Shown here piece after piece: positions 55,048 to 64,000 of a stretch of 64,000 nucleotides of DNA. Where the stretch lies: contig NC_091693.1 in assembly GCF_041296265.1 (NCBI RefSeq), positions 6,915,001-6,979,000 of the forward strand, given 5' to 3'. Origin of the DNA: Equus caballus (Eukaryota; Chordata; Mammalia; Perissodactyla; Equidae). The first letter of the stretch is position 1; the number at the start of each line of letters is the position of its first letter. Below the pieces are notes generated by a model. That model was given only the letters and a program-made list of their open reading frames with translations. It did not search any database and had not been told where the DNA came from. The translations under genes and the position numbers were made by a program.

Positions 55048-56607
55048 CTACTTGGTAGCAGCCGGCGGCGACGGGAGCGGGGCCTGGGCCGGCGCGGGTG
55101 CAGCCTGGATAGACAGGACACCCTCAGGGGACAACGCGGACGTCACGGCGGCAGGATCCACGCCAGGCGGCAAGCGGTAGCGACGGTGGAACTCGCGCGC
55201 GATGTAGCCGTGCTCGTCCTGCGGGAGGAGAGGCTTGAGCGGCCCCGCCCCTTCCCTATAGAGGCCCCGCCCTCCGGCCTGTGGCCCCGCCCTCGCCCCC
55301 CGGACTCACTGGGCGCTCCTCGTGGCGCGCATGCACCTCCACGTGTTCGCCAACCACCTTGACGGAGATTTCCTCTGGTGAGAAGTGCTTCACGTCCAGC
55401 AGCACAGAGAAATGCCCGGGGTCGGTCGACACCTGCGCACAGACGGATTGTCATGGGGGCGGGGCGGGCTCCCGGGACCCAGCAAGGCCCCTCCCGCGTC
55501 GGGGCCCGGTCGGTCCCGTTGCTGCAGCTGACCCTGGCCTCCGGAACTGGGGAGTTCCCTTTCCTACTCTTAGCCGCTGAGGAGCTCTTCCCCCACTGAG
55601 ATCACCCCTCCCCGTGTGATCACTGGGATTCCTCTCTCACCCAGAGTGATGAGGCCCCTTTCCCCTGCAAAGTCAGGGACCAACGCCCTCACAGGGTGAG
55701 GCCTGCCCCCCTCCCCCAGTGTCAACGACCCCACCGTCAGCGTGTCCGCTTGGATACTGACTCCCCAGCTCCCTTCCTCTCAGAGCCCCCAGGGCCCTTA
55801 CTGCCTCCCCACCCCCAGCCAGAAATCGCCAAGATGCCTCTTCCCCCCCGGTCTCCAGAGTCTTCTTTCTACCCTCCCACTAGAGTCACGGGACCGCTTG
55901 CCTTTCAGCTGTTACTAATACTCCTCCTCCGCTTCTCAGAGTGGCCAGGCCCCTCTTTCTCAAGTCACAGGACCCTTCCTCCCCTCTGCCTCTCCAGGAG
56001 ACAAAGTCACCACATACAGTCTCCAAACTCTCTTCCCCAAGGTTAACAAAAACATTCCCTCCCCTCGGGAGTCACTGGGAGCCCCACGCCCTTCAGAATG
56101 ACTGGGCTCCCCCTTTTCCCGAGATTCCCTGGGTCCCCAGCCTCCTCCAGAGTTACCCTCTCAGAGTACCGCCCCGCCCCATCAGTGACCCAGCCCTTCC
56201 ACTCCCCTGAGAGCTGAGACCCTCTCCAGCTCGACATGGACTTCCCACCCCCTTCAGTAATCCGGCCTCTGAGATTCCATACTCTGGGAACTCCGGAAGC
56301 CCCGCGGAGTGACCGGACTCTGCCCCCGCTCAAAGTCAAGGGACACGCCCTCACTCCCTCAGGGTGACCAGGACCCCGAGCCTTGGAAGTGGTCCGGTGC
56401 CCGCCCCTCCCTCAGGCCTGGCACCTGGGCGGTCGGCAGCGCCACGCTGGGGGCGCGCAGGTAGTAGGGGGCCAGCGCGGCAGGGCAGAGCGCAGCCAGC
56501 TCGGCCTCCAGCAGCCCCTCGCCGAAGCGCTGGTCGAAGATGCGCCCGGGCAGCGGGGCCGAGGCGCGGCGCAGCCACGACGGCTGCACAGGCACAGGGA
56601 TCTCCAT
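55048..56607 (-). CDS. HSPB6: HSPB6 (HSP20), small heat-shock protein
   Basis: Coding exons in transcript order are 56425-56607, 55310-55432 and 55048-55218, summing to 477 nt (158 residues; human recalled as 160). The start is [20 protein letters not shown], with the PKA/PKG target serine at position 16 in the RRAS motif kept. The alpha-crystallin domain (about residues 63-145) includes [40 protein letters not shown] and [17 protein letters not shown]. The tail is [17 protein letters not shown]6 is a cytosolic chaperone of heart, smooth and skeletal muscle. Compared with recalled human and rat sequences, five residues are missing after PLPG, so PLPG joins directly to RIFDQRF. Confidence 0.95.
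55433..56424 (-). other. HSPB6: HSPB6 intron 1
   Basis: This 992-bp intron is C-rich on the plus strand and contains many loosely repeated lines of the type AGAGTCA..GG..CCC..CCTC, about 40-60 bp apart. No exon or known repeat was recognised. Confidence 0.5.
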
Positions 56608-56670
56608 CCTGCTCCGCCGCCGCCGCCGCCCTGGGACCCGCAGTGCCTCTGCGTGCGCCGCCGCCTCGGA

Positions 56671-56676
56671 TTTATA
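56671..56676 (-). promoter_or_regulatory. HSPB6: TATA box of HSPB6
   Basis: The minus strand reads GCTATAAATCC, 64 bp upstream of the ATG. Transcription would start near 56645, giving a 5' UTR of about 40 bp. Confidence 0.72.
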
Positions 56677-56739
56677 GCACGCCCTGTGTCCGCCCCTCGG
56701 CGGGCCGCCCGGGGACACTGGGAAGGTGGCCAGACTCGG

Positions 56740-56761
56740 CCATTAATAGAGCCTTATTTAG
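56740..56761 (-). promoter_or_regulatory. HSPB6: Two CArG-like boxes upstream of HSPB6
   Basis: CCATTAATAG (56740-56749) and CCTTATTTAG (56752-56761) each differ from the SRF site CC(A/T)6GG at one position. They lie about 100 bp upstream of the inferred start site, which suits a muscle gene. Confidence 0.4.
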
Positions 56762-56764
56762 AAA

Positions 56765-57540
56765 GCCCAACAATGACTTAGCCATTTATTAAGCGCCTGC
56801 TGGATGCCAAAGAGGTTTCATTAAGATTCCCCAATTTCCCGAAAGGGAAACTAAGGCTGAGCCTTGCCGGAGTGGGGAGCACAGCGTGGCGTTTGGGATC
56901 CAAGTCCTGAGAAGCCCACCGCGGAGTTCCCAGTCCCTTTAATCCACCCCCGCCCCGCAGGCAGCTCTGGGGATGACGCAGATGGCCGTCTTAGGAGCTG
57001 ATTCCCCGGTACAGGGAATGCTGTAAGTGGGCCAGGCTGTCAAGAGGACACAGAACAGACCCTACTCCCATCTCACCCGGGCCTTGGGCCCAGCCCCGCG
57101 GCAGGCCGGGCCTAAATCTGTGTCTCTGACTCAGCCTTGGGTACGCAGGGTAGCACGGTCTGCCAGGTGAGCAGCGGCCAGGGGGCACGGGCACGAACAG
57201 TCCAGGCTGGCCCCCCGGGGGCCGCGCGCCGGGGCCCGAAATAGCTCATTTTGATCCCACCACCTCGGCCAAGAGCCCAGGCCTGGCACTTGGCGCAACC
57301 AGCTGCTCCTGCAGCAAGACGGAAGTGCTTAGATGACCCAGCGGGACCCGTTGGCCGGTCCGAGTGATGGAGGGACGGCGGTTAGAGAGCGGACAGACTC
57401 CCTGATTGCCCACTGCAACGAGAAAAACCGTCGTTAGACTGGAGTCTGGCTGAGATTTCTGCAGCAAAAGGGGGAGTGGTTAGAAGACACGACAGCAAGA
57501 AGTGTATTTTAGAACCCCTCCCAACGTCGAGCCCGGCCTC
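56765..57540. other. Intergenic HSPB6-PROSER3, no gene seen
   Basis: No gene or clear repeat. A CTCF-like phrase GGCCAGGGGGCAC lies at about 57176-57188, with mismatches outside the core. Confidence 0.4.
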
Positions 57541-57544
57541 AGAT

Positions 57545-57839
57545 CCTTCCCATTGGTCCACAGGCTTGTCAATTACTGCTGTACGCTACAGTTCTCCAAT
57601 CAAACACGCTCTTTCAGTCAGGCCGACGTTACAGCGAGTTGTGAGGCATCTCCGTTTGGCCACTTTTCAATTCCTTTTATTTTCCTCTCTATCATTGGTA
57701 GCCTCGGAGGCCGCTCTCTTCCCGCGCCGGCACTCCCAGAGAGGGCGGGGCCGACAGGACATTGCTAAGCGACAAAGATGCGCGCGGGGTCAGTCGGCTG
57801 AAGGAGAGAAGCAGGCGGAAGCGCCGAGGTAGCCGCAGG
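57545..57839 (+). promoter_or_regulatory. PROSER3: PROSER3 promoter and 5' UTR
   Basis: CCAAT boxes lie at 57552 (minus), 57596 (plus) and 57694 (minus), with a GC box GGGCGGGGCC at about 57744. There is no TATA box. The ATG at 57840 lies in the context GCAGGATGGAC. Confidence 0.6.
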
Positions 57840-57968
57840 ATGGACCGCGGGTAAGGCCGATCCCTCTTCTGGGGAACACAGGAGGCCTGGGGAGCACCGA
57901 GGGTCAGAACAACACAGCCTAGGGTCAAGTTTGCTAGGGTCCAGAGTCTCGTTCTCAACCGCACCGGA

Positions 57969-58577
57969 ACTACAACTCCCAAGATGCTCCACAGCTTTTG
58001 GCTGCTCCAGCCTTAGACTTCACCATCCTGGGGGGCCCATAGCGTCCTACATTCCGCTAAGTGGCCGCAGGGGACTTTTCTCCTCCAAGAGTGTCCAGGG
58101 GCATCTTGGGAATTAAGTTTCTTAATTTTGAAATTGCCCCCAGACTCATGGGTGTTGTTTTTTACCTTTCTGGCTTAGGCGGAGCCCAGTGACTGATGGG
58201 GACTGCAGTCCTTCCTCCCCTTTTCTCCCTAGAGAGTGTCCCAAGGACTTATGGGAAATGCCCGGTAATAGGAGTTAGCCTTGGTTCTTAACCCGAGGTC
58301 CACTTCAAAAATCACGTGAAACGCTGCGAAAAAGACACAGATGCCTAGCTCCCCTTCTAGATATTCCGATTCTTTTGGTCTGGGGTAAGGACTGCGCCTC
58401 TGTATTTTGAAGACTCCTCCCAGACTGTATCGAGGGTGGAGCAGTTCCTGGGTTCCGATTCGAGAGTGCTCCAAGGGCTGGTGGGAATCATGCCTCCAAT
58501 ATCATCAGCTTGAATGTGCAGCAGTGCTTCATGGGATTTATAGTCCATTTCTCCCAGGAATCCATGGGACCTGCAGT
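57969..58577. promoter_or_regulatory. Array of ZNF143-like motifs in PROSER3 intron 1
   Basis: The site at 57969-57987 (ACTACAACTCCCAAGATGC, plus) is nearly the consensus. On the minus strand, looser copies lie at 58101-58116 (TTAATTCCCAAGATGC), 58193-58210 (ACTGCAGTCCCCATCA), 58525-58545 (ACTATAAATCCCATGAAGC) and 58558-58577 (ACTGCAGGTCCCATGGAT). Confidence 0.5.
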
Positions 58578-59083
58578 CTGGTTCTGCCTTCCTCTTCCTA
58601 TCCTCCCCACCCTGACTCCACCCTCGCCCCCCACGCCTGCAGTGACCATGCTCTGCCTGCCAAACCCACTCTCCCCTTGCAGCCTGCCAGTTTTCTCCAT
58701 CCAAGACAGCCCGTTTGGGGACACTCCCCTGGGTTGAAGCCACTACTGGCCTTCCCAAAGCCAGACCTGGCACCTCAAGGTGAGGACACCCCACAGAAAG
58801 TGCTGTGTGCCAGTCCAGTAGCAAAGGAGTGACAACTAGAGGGAAGGAAGACGTGATGATGGGGGTGAGAGATTAAGACAGTCCCCCCTCTCCTCCTCAC
58901 AGCCCTGCCCTCATCCAGGCCTCTCCCACCTCGACCCACCATCACAGCTCCAGTCACTCCAAGCCTGTAACCCTTGTGAGATGTGTTTCCTCCCCTCCGA
59001 CTGAGACTACACCTGTGTCTTCAGTCCCCTACAGGGATGACCTCAGGCCTCACTTTTTCTTCTCCGCACTTCCCCTATCTTAG

Positions 59084-59287
<204 letters not shown>

Positions 59288-59404
59288 TAAGTACCCACAG
59301 CCCTGGGAGGAAAGAAGGGTTTGGGGCAGGGGCAGGGATCCCATAATCACCATCACAACCACAGGTGTTTATGCAGCACTTTTAGGACCATACCTCATGT
59401 GTGT

Positions 59405-59610
59405 TATGAAGAGCTCTGGAGCTAGGCTGCCTGGGTTCAAATCCCAGCTCTGTCACTTACTTCCTGTATGATCTCGGCCTCAGTTTCTTCATCTGTAAAT
59501 TGGGGATATTAATAACACATATCCCCTAGGGCTGTTTCAGCTTTCAATGAGTTATTGTCTGTAAAGCCTCTGTAACAATGCCTGTCACATAGCGAGCACT
59601 TGGATTTGCA
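59405..59610 (+). repeat. MIR SINE in PROSER3 intron
   Basis: Plus-strand MIR: CTGCCTGGGTTCAAATCCCA, GCTCTGTCACTTACTTCCTG, CATCTGTAAATTGGGGATAT. Confidence 0.82.
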
Positions 59611-59614
59611 GGAT

Positions 59615-59880
59615 ACAAGCTCAGCTGCTGTAACAGAGTCTCTAATTGAGGCTTAAACAGGTAGCATTTATTTCTCCCTCATCTAACAGTCCGGGCAGAA
59701 GCAGCCAGGGCTGACAGGGCAGCCACTAGTTGAGGCGTCAGAGACACCTTCCTTCCGTCTTGTTGCTCTCCCATCCCGTGGCTCTGTGGCCCTTTCCTTC
59801 ATGGACCAAAATGGCTCCCAACCGCATCTACTTTCTAGAATCACGCATCCTCATATGTGTTGGTCAAGAACCTAGTTACA
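59615..59880. repeat. Diverged interspersed repeat, class not assigned
   Basis: The phrases TCAGCTGCTGTAACAGAGTC, TTTATTTCTCCCTCATCTAA, TCTTGTTGCTCTCCCATCCC and ACCAAAATGGCTCCCAACCG resemble a common mammalian interspersed repeat that I cannot name. Confidence 0.4.
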
Positions 59881-59929
59881 TGGCCATAAAGCTACAGGGA
59901 CACCTGGTAAATGTATCTATAGAAAAGTG

Positions 59930-60501
<572 letters not shown>

Positions 60502-60941
60502 TGACAGCACCAGCCCTGGGATGGAACTAGAGTCAATCCCCAATTCAAGGAAGATTAAACAAAGAAAGGAGGATTTGTTGGCTAATACAATCAAGAAATC
60601 CAAAAGTAGATGCTTTCAGGCATGGCTGGATCCAGATGTTTGAACAGTATGGGGAGGAACTCGACTCTCTTGGCTCTCTGTTCTTTGTTGGGCTCAATCT
60701 CAGGCAGGCTTTCCCCTCAGAGTAGCCAAGATGGCCCAGTAACTCTAGGCTTCCAACTTACTGACTTACTCCAGTGGAAAGAGAAGGCCTTCCCAATAGC
60801 TCCCTCTAGAGCCCCAGGGCTTCCTCTCATTCGCTCATCTTTGGATCAATCACCGTGAACCAGAGGACAGAATGTTGTGATTAGCCAGGCCTGGTCAGGA
60901 AGGTGGGGTCTGCCCTCTTCCCACAGCAGTGACTGCACTGA

Positions 60942-61670
<729 letters not shown>

Positions 61671-62300
61671 CACGTTCTCTCTCTGCATCCTGTCTGCAGT
61701 TCTGAACACAAAACTCCACAATCAGAAGGTTTTTTGCAGATTTGGCACCATACCTGATTGATGGCAAAATCTGACCTAAACAGTATGAAGGATATTTATA
61801 ATCTCTCTCTCTCTATATATCTCATTTAGGGTGAATATTCATACGTTTTGCTATGGATATTTTACGTTGAACCATATGAAATTTTTGTCCTGTAAGTAAA
61901 AAATGGCAGACTATTGGCAATTTCATATTGTTCAACCAAATACCAATGCTTTTGAGTCTGGTGTGGTGCCCCAGACCCCTGTCTGTGTTCTACATACCAT
62001 GCCACTTTGCTAAAATACGCAAACTGTTGAACTCTCAAATTTCTGCCCCCAAGATTTCATAGATGGGGTTAAGGACTTAGGTTACTGTACCTGCCATCGT
62101 TGGTGTTACTGCTACTCTGTGCTCAGGTCCTGGGACACAGCAGTGAACAGGCTGATGCTCTCCCTGACTCCCGGGGCTCCCGTGCATGGGGACAGGGGAG
62201 TACAAGGAACAGAGACGCGTTTGTGTGATCTGGCCCAAGCACTCGCCTGTCTGGTTCTTCCCTCCTTCTAAGCTTCACCTTTTATTCATCTCTCCTTCCT
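61671..62300. other. Intronic stretch, no gene seen
   Basis: AT-rich sequence with a CT/AT simple stretch at about 61802-61823. No exon was recognised. Confidence 0.4.
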
Positions 62301-62385
62301 GATGCTCAGTTTTCTCATCTGTAAAGTGAGGATAAAACTAGTACCTACTTCATGAATTGTTTTGAATGAATGAATACATTTATTT
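62300..62385 (+). repeat. MIR fragment
   Basis: CAGTTTTCTCATCTGTAAAG and AGTACCTACTTCATGAATTG are MIR core phrases. Confidence 0.6.
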
Positions 62386-63060
62386 ATTCATTCATCTAAC
62401 AAGCATTGAATCCCTACTGTGTTTGAGGCACTGGGAGCAGGATTAGGGACTCCACAGGGAACCAAGCATACATGGTCCCACTGTCAGGGTTCTCACAGCA
62501 GAGTGAGTGTGGGGCAGACACTAGCTATATAATCTCACAAAGGTGAAATGTAAGCAGCAATGCGGGCCAGGCAGGAGAGGATTGTGATGCTGGGAAGTCA
62601 GAGAAGGCCTTCCCAGAAGAGGTGCTATCTAAGTGGAGACCTGAAGGATGGAGACGGGGACAAGAGCCCTCTAGCATGTACAGGAGGACTGAGATGGGAG
62701 GCAGCATGGTGCAGACAAGGGACTAGAAAAGGTGAGAGCGGGGGGGTGGTGAGAGTGGTGTGGGATAAGGTGGGGGAGACTGGCAGGAGTCAGATTACAC
62801 TGGCTACGTAGGCATGGTGAGGCATGTGGTCCTTATCTTAGTACTGGGGAGCCACAGGACGTTCTGAGCAGGGAGGGGACATGAGCTTTCTTGGGTGTTA
62901 ATAGACTCCCTCTGGCTGCTGTCACACCCAGTGAGAGATGCTGGTAGTTTGACTTGGGCCAGAGCCTGAGGAGCGGAGCAGAAGGAAGTGGCCAGGTTTG
63001 GAAGTAGAATCACAGATGTAGAGGGATGGGGAGGAGACAGAGGTCTGAGATGATGCCCCC
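62385..63060 (+). repeat. Ancient LINE-like segment
   Basis: In order: TTCATTCATCTAACAAGCAT, CTCCACAGGGAACCAAGCAT, AGAAGGCCTTCCCAGAAGAG, CTAAGTGGAGACCTGAAGGA and ACTCCCTCTGGCTGCTGTCA. The same family is at 49.8-50.8 kb. I believe it is L1-derived, but the assignment is from memory. Confidence 0.48.
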
Positions 63061-63249
63061 CTTCGCTGTACGGCATCAGATGGGGGCTTCTGAAAGAGAA
63101 TCGTAGCCCTCCTGATCAGCACTGATGAAAGGTGCTCTGGGTGATGGGAATGGTGTCTTTTTGCCCAACTGGACTGACGACAGCCAGTGGCCTTGCCCTT
63201 AGTCCCTGCTGGATCCCCAGCACAGGGCGGGGCACTGGCATGGAGCACA

Positions 63250-63700
63250 GTAAACAGTTCATTTTGCATTTATGCCACAAATACTGCCGTCAGGCCCTGT
63301 TCTTGACACTGGGGTATGCTAATGGCCAAACAGATAAAAAACGCTGCCCTTGTGTGGCTGGCATTGTGGAGGGAGAGATGAGCAATGAATAAAGTACAAT
63401 ATTTAGTATGTTAGAAGTTGATAGCGCTAAGGAGGAAAATGGCAGAGGAAAGAGGAGAGGGAGGGGCAGGGCTGGGGGCTGTTGCGGTTTTGAATGGGGT
63501 AGCCAGGGAAGGCCTCACTAGAGGTGATATGTGGGCAAAGATCTGAAGGATCTGAGGGAGTGAACCCTGGGGATACATGAGGGAAGAGCATTCCAAGCAG
63601 AGGGAACCACAAGTGCAAAGGCTTCTGCTTTTTCTCAGGAAAGAGGTGCAGCCTGCAGAGGACTCTAACCCAGGAGGCCCCTATCTGACTCTGTCTTCCC
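63250..63700 (+). repeat. Ancient LINE-like segment, second copy
   Basis: GCCAAACAGATAAAAAACGC, GGGAAGGCCTCACTAGAGGT, AAAGATCTGAAGGATCTGAG and GAACCACAAGTGCAAAGGCT follow the same order as 62385-63060. The two copies lie in the same orientation. Confidence 0.48.
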
Positions 63701-64000
63701 ATGCTCCCTCAGCTGCAGGCGGGGCACAGACTGAGAGCACAGGCAGTAGGGAGCCAGGGAGGAGGCTGCTGTGGGGTTGGACCTGGCAAGGGCAGCAAAG
63801 GGGGGAGAAGTGGGCAGATTCTGGAGGACCCGTCCTATGCACTGCTGTAACCACAGTGTCCAGAGCGCGATAAATATCTGTGGATGCTGAAGAACTGAAT
63901 GATGGCAGGTTGAGAAGCCCTGAGTGCTCTCTCCTCTCCCTCTGACCTTTCCCCGGTTTCCCACTCCAGAGAGGAGTTGGACTTTATCTGGAGAGCCTGT
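63701..64000. other. Right edge, PROSER3 intron
   Basis: No further PROSER3 exon was recognised before the window ends. An acceptor-like TTTCCCACTCCAG lies at about 63957-63969, but the bases after it do not match a PROSER3 exon I recall. Confidence 0.4.

Noticed and set aside
58735-58737. TGA in PROSER3 as a selenocysteine codon
   Set aside because: Relatives have arginine here and there is no reason to expect a selenoprotein; a CpG transition is simpler.
61802-61823. CT/AT run as a functional microsatellite
   Set aside because: Too short and imperfect to single out.

Overview
The window is nuclear DNA of an odd-toed ungulate, most likely a horse or other Equus. Two tRNA-derived SINEs of the ERE type (about 4-247 and 5775-5991) are a perissodactyl hallmark. 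The remaining repeats are old mammalian MIR, L2, L1 and MaLR pieces. The gene order and exon structures match the block on human 19q13.12: ZBTB32, KMT2B, IGFLR1, U2AF1L4, PSENEN, LIN37, HSPB6, PROSER3. Human comparisons rest on recalled protein sequences, since no search was run.

Region by region: 1-11.6 kb has no gene and is repeat-rich, including a MaLR LTR inside another MaLR LTR at 8.2-8.9 kb. A CpG island at 11.7-13.1 kb carries six CCAAT boxes and a full match to the CTCF consensus, with no coding gene. ZBTB32 (+) has a TATA promoter candidate at 16.58 kb and five coding exons at 17.92-20.07 kb. KMT2B (+) has 37 coding exons at 21.37-40.82 kb; the exons sum to 8163 nt, an intact 2720-residue reading frame. 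IGFLR1 (-, 4 exons) converges on KMT2B and is followed by U2AF1L4 (-, 8 exons). U2AF1L4 shares a bidirectional promoter with PSENEN (+, 3 coding exons). LIN37 (+, 9 exons) and HSPB6 (-, 3 exons) converge, with opposed poly(A) signals less than 100 bp apart. PROSER3 (+) begins at 57.84 kb and leaves the window unfinished.

The genes are unrelated housekeeping or tissue-specific genes packed closely together: H3K4 methylation (KMT2B), lymphoid repression (ZBTB32), an IGFL receptor (IGFLR1), 3' splice-site recognition (U2AF1L4), gamma-secretase (PSENEN), the DREAM/MuvB cell-cycle complex (LIN37) and a muscle small heat-shock protein (HSPB6). Several promoters carry ZNF143-like ACTACA..TCCCA motifs.

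Main oddities: an in-frame TGA at codon 22 of PROSER3 in an otherwise intact exon series; a five-residue deletion in HSPB6 between short direct repeats; two stop-free KMT2B introns of length 3n; and arrays of regulatory motifs. I saw no wholly new coding system.
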